A stretch of DNA of 23,832 nucleotides from Actinomycetota bacterium (GTDB lineage Bacteria; Actinomycetota; Actinomycetes; Nanopelagicales; Nanopelagicaceae). The position numbers and the translations under genes were made by a program. Below, one piece after another: positions 1 through 7,610 of the stretch (positions within the stretch are counted from its first letter, which is position 1; each line of letters starts with the position of its first letter). The notes under the pieces were generated by a model, which saw only the letters and a list, made by a program, of their open reading frames with translations, had not been told where the DNA came from and did no database searches. The stretch covers positions 1-23,832 of the forward strand of contig WLCR01000003.1 in NCBI GenBank assembly GCA_009705235.1. Reading direction: 5' to 3'.

Positions 1-1
1 C

Positions 2-289
2 AAGAATGATTTAGATACACCAAAGGTCATTCTTCGCTTGCGTGAAATCGAAAAAAGCGAACTAACAAATAAACGTGAACTATTCATGTTCGCCGACCAA
101 GTCCTAGCCTTAGATCTAGATCGCCCGATTGCGGTTCGTGAGTTAACTGAGCAGATGCAAACACTTATTGATGAGCGCGCAAAAGCTCGGAGTGAGAAAC
201 GCTGGGCAGATAGTGATTCTTTGCGGGTTCAGTTAGAAAGCCTTGGGTTACACGTTAAAGACACTTCTGATGGGCAAATCTGGACTTAA
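2..289 (+). CDS. cysS: Cysteinyl-tRNA synthetase, C-terminal fragment (5' end outside window)
   Basis: The frame is open from base 2 to the TAA at 287-289 and gives the last ~95 residues of a class I cysteinyl-tRNA synthetase, which charges tRNA-Cys in the cytoplasm. The fragment opens with NDLDTPKV, the family's DDLNTP-type motif at the start of the anticodon-binding helical domain. It ends with the typical basic helix (IDERAKARSEKRWADSD) and the terminal VKDTSDGQIWT, matching the usual KDTPxGxxW tail. The mycothiol ligase MshC is a shorter paralogue that, as far as I recall, lacks this tail, so cysS is preferred even though mshB lies next door. The HIGH and KMSKS motifs would lie outside the window. 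The 3' end overlaps the convergent downstream gene by 4 bp. Confidence 0.9.
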   Translation, partial: KNDLDTPKVILRLREIEKSELTNKRELFMFADQVLALDLDRPIAVRELTEQMQTLIDERAKARSEKRWADSDSLRVQLESLGLHVKDTSDGQIWT

Positions 290-597
290 AGTGGGGTCAG
301 TATCGCAATCACCGCTGCGATAAATCCAAAATTGATCAGTGAAACTCCAAGTGCATCACCTTGAAGTAAATACTCTTCATTAATTCCCGGAAATCCTGCA
401 CGCAAAACTACCAAACTCCACGCCGCTGCTGCGATGATTCTAAAACTTCTCTTGCCCCACATGCGTCCTGTGGCCCAAATGCCTACAAATGTGGCTGCAA
501 TTGAGAGTGCTAAACCAACTGGCGGATAAAAGCTATATAGAAAAACAGAACTTGCTCCCAAGGCTGCACCTAAAATTAGTGAATATAAATGGCGCAT
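286..597 (-). CDS. Small integral membrane protein downstream of mshB (DUF6113-like)
   Basis: A 103-residue hydrophobic protein with about three to four predicted membrane segments (roughly residues 5-20, 26-45, 53-70 and 84-102). Its ATG overlaps the mshB stop codon by one base (TAATG), so the two are almost certainly co-transcribed and translationally coupled. A small conserved membrane protein downstream of mshB also occurs in other actinobacteria (Rv1171 after Rv1170 in M. tuberculosis; DUF6113 in streptomycetes). The family name here rests on that position and the size, not on a motif. Function is unknown. The pairing suggests, without proof, an envelope role linked to thiol metabolism or merely a conserved operon. 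Confidence 0.7.
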   Translation of the reverse strand: MRHLYSLILGAALGASSVFLYSFYPPVGLALSIAATFVGIWATGRMWGKRSFRIIAAAAWSLVVLRAGFPGINEEYLLQGDALGVSLINFGFIAAVIAILTPL

Positions 598-1463
598 TAC
601 AGAACTAAACCAGATGCTAAATCAATTTCGCGGCCATTGGAATCAAATGGTGCACTCTTTGTGCCCTTTACTAGGGTGTAGTACTCGTCGCCCCAAATCT
701 GCATTCCAAGATTATTTGATAATGCAAAGAATGGACCGTCTAGCGCGATTTGAGTTTCGTGAGCTTTCATCGCGGCCATCTTTGATTCAACGTAATCAGA
801 ACCATTAATCAGAGTTGTTACAAATTCATCATCTTTAGCAAATGGAATATCATCGATATTTTCTGCACCAAAGAAATCTGAGCCAATTTCCTTCATTTTT
901 TCCATACCTTGAGCAATCACAGATTTAGGAATTGTGTTCCAATAAATCTTTTGAATCTGCCAGGTAGAAAGCTCTGAGGCTCGCATGGCAACTCTGTGTG
1001 CCTGGATGTGATCAGGATGACCGTATCCACCGATTTCATCGTAGGTAATCAAAATGTGCGGTCTTACTTCTTCGATTACGTCAACAAGTATTGTTGCGGC
1101 TTTGTCTAAATCTGCTTGCCAAAAAACATCAGGTCGATTATTTGGTTCTGTTCCCATCATCCCGCTATCTCGAAACTTGATAGTGGGCGCTCCCAGAAAT
1201 CGATAATCTGAAACTCCAAGTGCTTTCATGGCAGCTGCAAGTTCTGTTTCTCTATGCAGACCCAGCAAATCTTGATCGGCACTCGCTAGATGTGAAAGCC
1301 CCGGAACTAATACTTCGCCTTCTTCGCCACGTGTACAGGTCACAAGGGTTACATGAGCCCCACGATCAGCATAAAGAGCCATTGTTGCTCCATTGTTGAT
1401 GGTTTCATCATCTGGATGCGCATGCACCAACAAGATGCGAATACCTTCATAGGAGCGGTTCAT
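597..1463 (-). CDS. mshB: MshB-type GlcNAc-inositol deacetylase (mycothiol biosynthesis)
   Basis: A 288-residue LmbE/PIG-L zinc deacetylase. MshB removes acetate from GlcNAc-Ins to give GlcN-Ins, the second stage of mycothiol synthesis; the close homologue Mca cleaves mycothiol S-conjugates. The zinc site is visible as HAHPDDE (His16, Asp19) and GGYGHPDH (His149/His152). The second sentence of the MshB fold, TRGEEGEV, is also present near residues 45-51. MshB features such as NGAT, RDSGMMGT and YDEIGGYGHPDH match M. tuberculosis MshB (about 303 aa) in order and spacing, which favours MshB over Mca, though dual activity is possible. It is divergent from the TetR gene across a 30-bp gap. No clear -10 box was found upstream of its start. 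Confidence 0.88.
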   Translation of the reverse strand: MNRSYEGIRILLVHAHPDDETINNGATMALYADRGAHVTLVTCTRGEEGEVLVPGLSHLASADQDLLGLHRETELAAAMKALGVSDYRFLGAPTIKFRDSGMMGTEPNNRPDVFWQADLDKAATILVDVIEEVRPHILITYDEIGGYGHPDHIQAHRVAMRASELSTWQIQKIYWNTIPKSVIAQGMEKMKEIGSDFFGAENIDDIPFAKDDEFVTTLINGSDYVESKMAAMKAHETQIALDGPFFALSNNLGMQIWGDEYYTLVKGTKSAPFDSNGREIDLASGLVL

Positions 1464-1480
1464 GATTGGTAATTCTGCCG

Positions 1481-1486
1481 TACGAT
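1481..1486 (+). promoter_or_regulatory. -10 box (TACGAT) for a leaderless TetR transcript
   Basis: TACGAT fits TANNNT and ends 7 nt before the ATG at 1494, so transcription would start at or next to the start codon. No Shine-Dalgarno sequence lies between. It sits in the divergent mshB/tetR gap, so the TetR protein could act here; no clear operator palindrome was seen beyond the short CGTACG at 1479-1484. Confidence 0.6.
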
Positions 1487-1493
1487 TACTCCA

Positions 1494-2105
1494 ATGAGTA
1501 ACGTAGACACATCCAACAAGGCGCGTTTGCCTCGCGATGAGCGCCGAGCATTGTTGCTTTCAGCAGCTCTAGAAGTTTTCACCGCCGCTGGCTACCACTC
1601 TGCCGCAATGGATGAAATTGCCGATCGTGCAAATGTCTCAAAGCCGGTTTTGTACCAGCACTTTCCATCAAAACTCGAACTGTACTTGGCTGTCCTAGAT
1701 CTACACATTGATTCATTGGTATTTGAAATTCAAAAGGCGATTGCATCGACTCCAGATAATAAAGATCGTGTTCATGCAACGGTGGATGCTTACTTTGCGT
1801 TCATCGAAAAGGAAGGCGAAGCTTTTCGCTTACTTTTTGAAAGTGACATGAGTGTTGAACCACAGGTTCGCCAACGTCTTAACCGAATGACTTACGACTG
1901 TGCGGCTGCAGCAAGTGCTGTAATTGCAATAGATACTGGCCTACCAAAAGAGGCATCAATGCTTTTGGGTGTTGGAATGATTGGTTATGCGCAAGTAACT
2001 GCTCGTCACTGGCTCGAACGAGATAGCAAACTGACTCGACAAGAAGCTGTGGAATTAGTTCACAACCTCATGTGGCGAGGCATTTCAGGTTTTCCGCGCA
2101 ATTAA
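1494..2105 (+). CDS. TetR/AcrR family transcriptional regulator
   Basis: A 203-residue one-component regulator. Residues ~18-65 form the TetR DNA-binding domain: RRALLLSAALEVFTAAGY, then the helix-turn-helix around IADRANVSKPVLYQHFPSK. The rest is an all-helical ligand and dimerisation domain (residues ~70-200) with no recognisable ligand signature. The ATG at 1494 is preferred because a TANNNT box precedes it by 7 nt. The DEAD-box helicase follows 21 bp downstream on the same strand, so they may be co-transcribed; I recall similar TetR-helicase neighbours in other actinobacteria. The target could be its own promoter, the divergent mshB unit or the helicase. None of this is shown by the sequence. 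Confidence 0.9.
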   Translation: MSNVDTSNKARLPRDERRALLLSAALEVFTAAGYHSAAMDEIADRANVSKPVLYQHFPSKLELYLAVLDLHIDSLVFEIQKAIASTPDNKDRVHATVDAYFAFIEKEGEAFRLLFESDMSVEPQVRQRLNRMTYDCAAAASAVIAIDTGLPKEASMLLGVGMIGYAQVTARHWLERDSKLTRQEAVELVHNLMWRGISGFPRN

Positions 2106-2126
2106 TCCCGATAGGAACACATTTAT

Positions 2127-3464
2127 ATGTCACCAACATTTGCCGAGCTGCCCCTGCGCAGCCAAACAATTGAAGCACTTCACGCACATGGCTTCTTAGC
2201 TCCCTTTGCCATTCAAGAAATGGTTTTGCCAATTGCACTTGCTGATGGCGATGTCATCGGACAGGCAAAAACAGGTACGGGAAAGACTCTTGCATTTGGC
2301 ATTCCTGTCATCGAACGAGTGATTGCGCCTAACGATGTCGAATGGGCTGACTTTGCAAATAAAGGCATGCCCCAGGTTTTAATTGTTGTTCCAACCCGCG
2401 AACTCTGTACTCAAGTAACTCGTGATATTGAAGAGTTAGCCTCTAACCGTGGAATTCGCACACTTGCGGTTTACGGTGGACGCGCTTTTGAGCCACAAAT
2501 TGAAGCGCTACACGCAGGTGTTGAAATAGTTGTAGGTACTCCAGGTCGCCTTTTGGATTTATCTCGCCAAGGTCAGCTGAAACTTAAAGAGGTTTCTCGT
2601 CTAGTTCTTGATGAAGCAGATGAGATGCTCGATCTTGGTTTCTTGCCTGATGTCGAGAAAATTCTTTCCAGTACGCCAAATCGCGCGCAAACTATGTTGT
2701 TTTCAGCAACTATGCCCGGAGACATTATTGCTCTTGCTCGCCGCTTCATGAACCAGCCAATTCACATTCGCACGCAGGACAGTGAAGATGAAGGCGCAGT
2801 CGTTACCCGCATCAAGCAACATGTTTTACGCGCTCATGCAATGGACAAAATTGAAATGCTCGCACGTATCTTGCAAGCTGATGGTCGTGGACCAACAATG
2901 GTTTTTTGTCGCACAAAACGCACTGCACAAAAGACAGCTGAAGATCTGATGGAGCGCGGCTTTAAAGCGGCCCCAATTCATGGTGATTTGGGCCAAAGTG
3001 CACGTGAAAAAGCATTGAGTGATTTCAAAGCAGGAAAATCAGATGTGTTAGTTGCAACTGATGTTGCAGCCCGCGGTATCGATATTGATGGCATTACACA
3101 TGTAATTAACTACCAATGTCCTGAAGATGAAAAAACGTATGTGCACCGCATTGGTCGTACTGCGCGTGCAGGTGCTCACGGAATCGCCGTTACATTTGTA
3201 GATTGGGATGAACTCGCACGTTGGAAGATGATTAATCAGGTTTTAGAGCTTGGTCTTGCAGAACCTGAAGAGACATATTCATCCTCGGAACATTTGTATG
3301 AAACTCTCAACATTCCAGCTGGTTCAACGGGTCGAATAGTTAAAGCAAAACCTGTACCAAAAGCTGAAAATAAAGAATCTCGTCCACCGCGTGCGAAGCA
3401 AACTGTTGCTCCTGTTCGTACCGAGCGCACGCGGACCCGAACAAAGAAGTTTAAAGAGAGTTAA
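2127..3464 (+). CDS. DEAD-box ATP-dependent RNA helicase
   Basis: A 445-residue superfamily 2 RNA helicase that unwinds or remodels RNA duplexes in the cytoplasm using ATP, typically in ribosome assembly or mRNA decay. All core motifs are seen in order: Q motif (GFLAPFAIQ, Gln30), motif I AKTGTGKT (47-54), Ia PTREL (89-93), GTPGR (137-141), motif II DEAD (162-165), motif III SAT (193-195), motif IV MVFCRTK, motif V DVAARGIDI and motif VI HRIGRTARAG. After the second RecA-like domain comes a basic tail (about 400-445, rich in Lys, Arg and Pro) that probably binds RNA. AGGA about 10 nt before the ATG is a likely ribosome binding site. It cannot be assigned to RhlE, CsdA or CshA by eye. The 3' end overlaps convergent marC by 4 bp. 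Confidence 0.95.
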   Translation: MSPTFAELPLRSQTIEALHAHGFLAPFAIQEMVLPIALADGDVIGQAKTGTGKTLAFGIPVIERVIAPNDVEWADFANKGMPQVLIVVPTRELCTQVTRDIEELASNRGIRTLAVYGGRAFEPQIEALHAGVEIVVGTPGRLLDLSRQGQLKLKEVSRLVLDEADEMLDLGFLPDVEKILSSTPNRAQTMLFSATMPGDIIALARRFMNQPIHIRTQDSEDEGAVVTRIKQHVLRAHAMDKIEMLARILQADGRGPTMVFCRTKRTAQKTAEDLMERGFKAAPIHGDLGQSAREKALSDFKAGKSDVLVATDVAARGIDIDGITHVINYQCPEDEKTYVHRIGRTARAGAHGIAVTFVDWDELARWKMINQVLELGLAEPEETYSSSEHLYETLNIPAGSTGRIVKAKPVPKAENKESRPPRAKQTVAPVRTERTRTRTKKFKES

Positions 3465-4072
3465 GCAGCAACAAATACGCGGATTGCATCAACAAGCATC
3501 TGCACCGCAATAGCGGCAAGCAATAAACCTGCAATTCGGGCAACTAGGGTGACCCCTGATTCCTTGATGACATTTAAAATTGTTGTTGACGCCATCAAAA
3601 CCGCGCCAATCGCTACGTGAACTGCAATTACAGCTGCGACTAAGCCAAGTGCCATGCTGGTTGTATTTGCTTGCTGAACGAAGATCATCGTTGCAACGAT
3701 TGCACCAGGCCCAGCCAAAATAGGTGTGCCAAGTGGGACAAGTGCAACATTTGAATCGCCATCATCGCCATGCTTTTTAGCATTTCCGGTTAAAAGCTCA
3801 AGGGCAACTAACAAGAGCAATAGTGCACCCGCTGCTTGAAGTGCTTCCATTGAAATATTCAAATAATTTAAAATCGCTCGACCAAAAAGAGCAAAAATTG
3901 AGATTACTAGAAGTGAAACTCCTGCTGCTTGTACGGCCAGAATTCGACGTACTCGTGGTGATTTATCAGCAACTAACCCTAAGAAAATTGGGGTTGCACC
4001 AGGTGGATCCATGATCACAAAGAGAGTTACAAAAGATTGGACTGCAAAAGTAACTGCGCTTATATCTCTCAT
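3461..4072 (-). CDS. MarC family integral membrane protein
   Basis: A 203-residue protein with about six hydrophobic segments. MarC-family features are visible: the N-terminal FVTLFVIMDPPGATPIFLGL stretch (residues ~13-32) and, in the second half, the repeat-like VPLGTPILAGPGAIVATM (residues ~111-128). MarC was once linked to multiple antibiotic resistance, but that role was not upheld; the transport substrate of the family is unknown. Its ATG overlaps the stop of the PHP gene (ATGA, 4 bp), making it the third gene of an EamA-PHP-MarC unit. Length is normal for the family. Confidence 0.9.
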   Translation of the reverse strand: MRDISAVTFAVQSFVTLFVIMDPPGATPIFLGLVADKSPRVRRILAVQAAGVSLLVISIFALFGRAILNYLNISMEALQAAGALLLLLVALELLTGNAKKHGDDGDSNVALVPLGTPILAGPGAIVATMIFVQQANTTSMALGLVAAVIAVHVAIGAVLMASTTILNVIKESGVTLVARIAGLLLAAIAVQMLVDAIRVFVAA

Positions 4073-4914
4073 GCGTTAACAACCCTTCGTGCATCTGCTT
4101 GTGCTTCTAACTTGTGCCATTGTTCCCTATTAGTATGGTTTTCTGCTAATGAGTTTAGCTTTCCAGTCCCGTGGTAATCACTGCTACCAGTAACAACGAG
4201 ATCCAATTCTTGTGCGATATTCCGCAACATTGCACGCTCATCAGGGTTTTGGTCTCGGTGATCTACTTCTATTCCGTTGAGACCTGCAACGACTAAATCT
4301 GCAAAATCTGTAGATTTCAAGATTTGTCCTCGGTGCGATGCAAAGGGATGTGCAATGACTGCGACGCCACCAGCTCGACGAATTAACTTAATCGCTTCAA
4401 CAGGTGTTGGGGCAGCATGAGAAACGTAAAACCGCGAATCATTATGCAATAAATCTATAAAAGCTTCGTCCCGTGATTTTACGATTTTTTTAGCAACTAA
4501 AGCATCAGCTAAATGTGGGCGTCCCATTGTCGCTCCTGGGGGCATTGCTCTTTCTACATCTTCCATTGAAATATCCATACCCTCTGCCTGCATCTTTGTA
4601 ATCATTTTTCGCATTCGCGGTAAGCGTCCATCACGAGTTTCTTCTAAGGTTGTTTGCATTTCAACATGGTTGGGATCAAAAAGCATGCCTAACATGTGAA
4701 CACTTATGCCATCGGTTGTTAAGCATGAAATTTCAGCACCCAACACAAGTTGTAGATTCCCTCGTAATGCTTGCGTTGCTTCTTCCCATCCGGAAGTTGT
4801 GTCGTGATCTGAAATTCCCAAAACTTCTAACCCTTGAACAATTGCTTTATTGACCAGATCTCTTGGTCTATCAGTACCGTCACTGCTGGTCGTATGTGTA
4901 TGTAGATCAATCAT
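4069..4914 (-). CDS. PHP-domain metal-dependent phosphoesterase
   Basis: A 281-residue polymerase-and-histidinol-phosphatase (PHP) fold protein of the YciV/RNase AM or 3',5'-nucleoside bisphosphate phosphatase type. Metal-ligand motifs are in order: DLHTHTTSSDGT (His5, His7, Asp12), LGISDHDT, then HPFASHRG and GSSDYHG near the C terminus. Related proteins hydrolyse pAp-type nucleotides or trim RNA 5' ends; I cannot decide between them. An upstream in-frame start at 4956 would add 14 residues inside the preceding gene. The ATG at 4914 is preferred because MIDLHTHT is the normal family start and GAGGTG lies 6 nt upstream. This start lies 8 bp inside the end of the EamA gene, suggesting coupled translation. 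Confidence 0.9.
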   Translation of the reverse strand: MIDLHTHTTSSDGTDRPRDLVNKAIVQGLEVLGISDHDTTSGWEEATQALRGNLQLVLGAEISCLTTDGISVHMLGMLFDPNHVEMQTTLEETRDGRLPRMRKMITKMQAEGMDISMEDVERAMPPGATMGRPHLADALVAKKIVKSRDEAFIDLLHNDSRFYVSHAAPTPVEAIKLIRRAGGVAVIAHPFASHRGQILKSTDFADLVVAGLNGIEVDHRDQNPDERAMLRNIAQELDLVVTGSSDYHGTGKLNSLAENHTNREQWHKLEAQADARRVVNA

Positions 4915-5800
4915 TTTTGACACCTCGCGTTCTGGTAACCACCAAAACACAACCAAACAAAATTAGTGTAATTCCTGGGATAATTCCAACAGGTGGCTTT
5001 TGGCCCAACCACCAAACTGCAAGAACAGCGCTGACTGGAACTTCAAAAAACACAATTAAGGAAACAATTGCTGGAGAAACACGTTTTAAGGCAGAGTTAA
5101 ACATTGAATGTCCCAGAAGTTGTGCTCCAAGAATAAGTCCTAAAAGAATCCACCACTCCTTTGCGCTAAAAGAGAATATTTCATTGCCAGCAATTAATGC
5201 CATTGGAAGCGCTGTCATCGAACATATGAAATAACAAATAGTCGTATACGTTGTTGTTTCCAGAGTTCTTTGTGCCTTTGAACCAGCAATCATGTAAGCA
5301 GCTGCCAGGGCTGCGGAAATTAGTGCGGCTAAGTCTCCTAAAAATGACTTGAATGAAATTTGAATGTCTACACCAACAACTAGAAGCACGCCGACGAAAC
5401 TCACGATCATTCCAAGCCATGCTTTTGATGGAATATGACCACCTGAAAACTTCACAAACATTGCAGCAAAGATCGGTTGCAAAGCAACTAAGGCAGTTCC
5501 GGCTGCAACAGTTGTCATCCTCATTGCAAGAAAAAATCCGACAAAGTGAAGAGCTAATACAACTCCGGCAATTAGGGCCCACTTCACTCCGGTCCTGTCG
5601 CGTGGATGGCGAAGTGCAAATGGCAAGGTCACTAATGAACCGCCAAGATTTCTCCAGAAGATCAATGTGAGGACAGGCATCGTGCTCATTGCGATTAATG
5701 GCCCTGATGTTCCGATTCCGATAATTCCTAATCCCAAACGAATCAGATCTGGACGCGCAGGCATCTCTGTATGGCGGTTAATGCGGTCTCCTGCGTTCAT
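4907..5800 (-). CDS. EamA/DMT superfamily permease
   Basis: A 297-residue inner-membrane protein with about ten hydrophobic segments arranged as two EamA repeats (roughly residues 18-150 and 160-290). This is the usual size and layout for drug/metabolite transporters, which move amino acids, nucleotide precursors or other small metabolites. The second repeat contains the family-like stretch SPAIVSLIVFFEVPVSAVLA. The substrate cannot be read from the sequence. It heads the EamA-PHP-MarC unit and is divergent from the MgtE_N/CBS gene. The ATG at 5800 is supported by a TACCTT box 6 nt upstream. Confidence 0.88.
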   Translation of the reverse strand: MNAGDRINRHTEMPARPDLIRLGLGIIGIGTSGPLIAMSTMPVLTLIFWRNLGGSLVTLPFALRHPRDRTGVKWALIAGVVLALHFVGFFLAMRMTTVAAGTALVALQPIFAAMFVKFSGGHIPSKAWLGMIVSFVGVLLVVGVDIQISFKSFLGDLAALISAALAAAYMIAGSKAQRTLETTTYTTICYFICSMTALPMALIAGNEIFSFSAKEWWILLGLILGAQLLGHSMFNSALKRVSPAIVSLIVFFEVPVSAVLAVWWLGQKPPVGIIPGITLILFGCVLVVTRTRGVKND

Positions 5801-5806
5801 GAGAGA

Positions 5807-5812
5807 AAGGTA
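5807..5812 (-). promoter_or_regulatory. -10 box (TACCTT) for leaderless EamA transcript
   Basis: On the minus strand TACCTT is followed by six bases and the ATG at 5800. It shares the TA at 5811-5812 with the plus-strand -10 box of the divergent gene, forming a back-to-back promoter around GGTACC. Confidence 0.6.
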
Positions 5813-5816
5813 CCCT
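5811..5816 (+). promoter_or_regulatory. -10 box (TACCCT) for leaderless MgtE_N/CBS transcript
   Basis: TACCCT is followed by six bases and the ATG at 5823. It overlaps the minus-strand box 5807-5812. This also decides the start at 5823 over an in-frame codon at 5667 that lies inside the EamA gene. Confidence 0.6.
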
Positions 5817-5822
5817 TATCCC

Positions 5823-7100
5823 ATGAGCAGCAATCTCCTAAACCGAGTATTTCTTGCCCGTCTTGCAGGTACCGCGGTCTTTGACCCAAATGGTGATCCA
5901 GTAGGAAAGGTGCGAGATGCTGTCGCGACCCTACGTTCTACAAATCAACCTCCACGAATTCTTGGATTAGTAGTTGAAGTTCCTTTGCGTCGTCGTGTTT
6001 TTGTACCCATCACGCGTGTGACTTCTATTGAAAGTGGGGCGGTCGTAATTACTGGCTTACTTAACATGCGCCGCTTCGAAACACGTACAGGTGAAGTTCT
6101 AGTACTTGGCGAAATGCTAGATCGTTCAATCACTTTAGTTGAAACTGGTGAAGCGGTTGTTGTAGAAGATATGGGAATGGAAGAAACACGAACTGGTGAT
6201 TGGTTTATCAATCGTGTCCACATCATGCGTCGAGGTAGAGGCTTACGTCGGAAAGGTGCAACATCAACGGTTGCGTGGGAAGAGGTCACAGGGTTTTCCA
6301 ACACTGAGCAAAATCAAGGTGTTACAAATTTAATGTCCACACTTGCTAATTTGCGTGCTGCCGACCTTGCTGCAGTGTTGCAAGATCTTGCGCCGAAGCG
6401 CCGTATTGAAGTTGCGATCGCTCTTGATGATGAACGTCTCGCAGATGTTCTTGAAGAGATGGATGAAACTGATCGAGTTGCACTTTTAGCTGAACTCGAA
6501 GGCGAACGTGCCGCAGATGTTTTGGGCGAGATGGATCCAGATGATGCTGCAGATTTGCTGCGCGAAATTGGCGAAGAACGAGCAAGTGCACTTCTTGATT
6601 TAATGGAACCTGAAGATGCCGAGGATGTTTTACGTTTAATGAACTATGAGGATTATTCCGCAGGTGGAATGATGACGACAGAGCCAATTGTGCTGACCGC
6701 TGATTCAACAGTTGCCGATGCATTAGCTTCGGTCCGCCAAAAAGAAATTTCTCCTGCGCTTGCTTCGCAGATTTATATCTGTCGCCAGCCAGTTGAAACG
6801 CCAACCGGCCGCTTCATTGGGGTTGTCCATTACCAACGATTGCTACGTGAACCGCCTGCGACATTGTTGGGCTCCATTGTTGATAATGATTCAAAAGGCG
6901 TCAATCCAGATGCAACTTTGCATGAAGTTTCATCGTATTTGGCTAGTTACAACATGCTTTCTCTACCCGTAGTAGATGCCAATGAGCGTTTGCTAGGCGC
7001 TGTAACAGTTGATGACGTGCTGGATCACTTATTGCCTGAAAATTGGCGACATGATCACCGAGAAAAATCTCCAGTAACTTTTAAGTCAGAAACTCTGTAA
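5823..7100 (+). CDS. PRC-barrel/MgtE_N/CBS-domain cytosolic protein
   Basis: A 425-residue soluble protein. Residues ~8-95 look like a PRC-barrel (GTAVFDPNGDPVGKVRDAV), with a possible second barrel half at ~100-160. Residues ~170-275 carry MgtE N-domain helical repeats (LAAVLQDLAPKRRIEVAIAL, ADVLEEMDETD, AADVLGEMDPDDAADLL). Residues ~278-405 hold two CBS modules, starting with AGGMMTTEP and ending with LPVVDANERLLGAVTVDDVL. In MgtE channels the N and CBS domains sense Mg2+ and gate the pore, but no membrane segment exists here, so it is not itself a channel. It corresponds to the M. tuberculosis Rv1232c type. The downstream DUF1003 membrane protein starts 12 bp after its stop and may be its partner. 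The role is inferred to be sensing of Mg2+ or adenine nucleotides. Confidence 0.88.
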   Translation: MSSNLLNRVFLARLAGTAVFDPNGDPVGKVRDAVATLRSTNQPPRILGLVVEVPLRRRVFVPITRVTSIESGAVVITGLLNMRRFETRTGEVLVLGEMLDRSITLVETGEAVVVEDMGMEETRTGDWFINRVHIMRRGRGLRRKGATSTVAWEEVTGFSNTEQNQGVTNLMSTLANLRAADLAAVLQDLAPKRRIEVAIALDDERLADVLEEMDETDRVALLAELEGERAADVLGEMDPDDAADLLREIGEERASALLDLMEPEDAEDVLRLMNYEDYSAGGMMTTEPIVLTADSTVADALASVRQKEISPALASQIYICRQPVETPTGRFIGVVHYQRLLREPPATLLGSIVDNDSKGVNPDATLHEVSSYLASYNMLSLPVVDANERLLGAVTVDDVLDHLLPENWRHDHREKSPVTFKSETL

Positions 7101-7106
7101 GGAGGT
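7099..7106 (+). promoter_or_regulatory. Strong Shine-Dalgarno site for the DUF1003 gene
   Basis: AAGGAGGT overlaps the TAA of the upstream gene and ends 6 nt before the ATG at 7113. This near-perfect site on an internal operon gene contrasts with the apparently leaderless heads of transcription units. Confidence 0.85.
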
Positions 7107-7112
7107 CAAAAG

Positions 7113-7610
7113 ATGGCACGCACTAATGGATTAGATACTCCTCGCGAGACTCGACGTTCGCTGCGACCTCATTTCGATCCAGAAGCTTTTGGTCGTTTGT
7201 CAGAACGCTTTGCACGTTTCTTAGGTACCGCGCGTTTTCTTGTGTACATGACTTTCTTTGTTATGTTTTGGGTTGTATGGAATTTTGTCGCACCAGCTGA
7301 TCTTCGCTTTGATGATTATCCATTTATTTTCTTGACCTTGATTCTTTCATTGCAAGCATCTTATGCAGCGCCACTTATTCTTCTTGCACAAAATCGTCAA
7401 GCAGACCGAGATCGTATTCAGCTCAATGAAGATCGCGCGCAAAAAGAAAGATCAATTGCAGATACTGAGTATCTAACCCGCGAACTTGCTGCGCTACGTA
7501 ATTCTCTGGGCGAGGTTGCTACTCGTGACTTTATGCGAAGCGAACTTGCAGATTTAGTTGATGAACTTGCAAAAGAATTACGTCGAGATACCCAATCGGA
7601 CTCCGAGTAA
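7113..7610 (+). CDS. DUF1003 family membrane protein
   Basis: A 165-residue protein of the DUF1003 family. A basic N-terminal region (1-40) is followed by two membrane helices (about 43-60 and 70-92) and then a charged helical, probably coiled-coil, tail (NRQADRDRIQLNEDRAQKER and onward). The loop FDDYPFIFLTLILSLQASY and the PLILLAQNRQ junction are characteristic of the family. Its biochemical role is unknown. It is co-transcribed with the MgtE_N/CBS gene, a pairing I recall from other actinobacteria, which suggests the two may form one membrane-associated unit. Its 3' end overlaps the convergent mrp gene by 33 bp. Confidence 0.9.
   Translation: MARTNGLDTPRETRRSLRPHFDPEAFGRLSERFARFLGTARFLVYMTFFVMFWVVWNFVAPADLRFDDYPFIFLTLILSLQASYAAPLILLAQNRQADRDRIQLNEDRAQKERSIADTEYLTRELAALRNSLGEVATRDFMRSELADLVDELAKELRRDTQSDSE

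Noticed and set aside
2-289. Possibility that the partial synthetase is MshC rather than CysS
   Set aside because: The NDLDTP motif, basic C-terminal helix and KDTSDGQIW tail are typical of CysS; nearness to mshB alone is not enough.
4863-5234. 123-codon plus-strand open frame inside the EamA/PHP genes
   Set aside because: The opposite strand encodes conserved membrane and PHP proteins; this frame has atypical composition and no family features.
5181-5582. 133-codon minus-strand frame, very rich in Cys and Ser
   Set aside because: It lies in another frame on the same strand as the EamA gene; the Cys/Ser richness is an out-of-frame artefact.
6346-6804. 152-codon minus-strand frame rich in His, Leu and Gln
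   Set aside because: Antisense shadow of the acidic MgtE_N repeats; Glu/Asp-rich codons read backwards give this composition.
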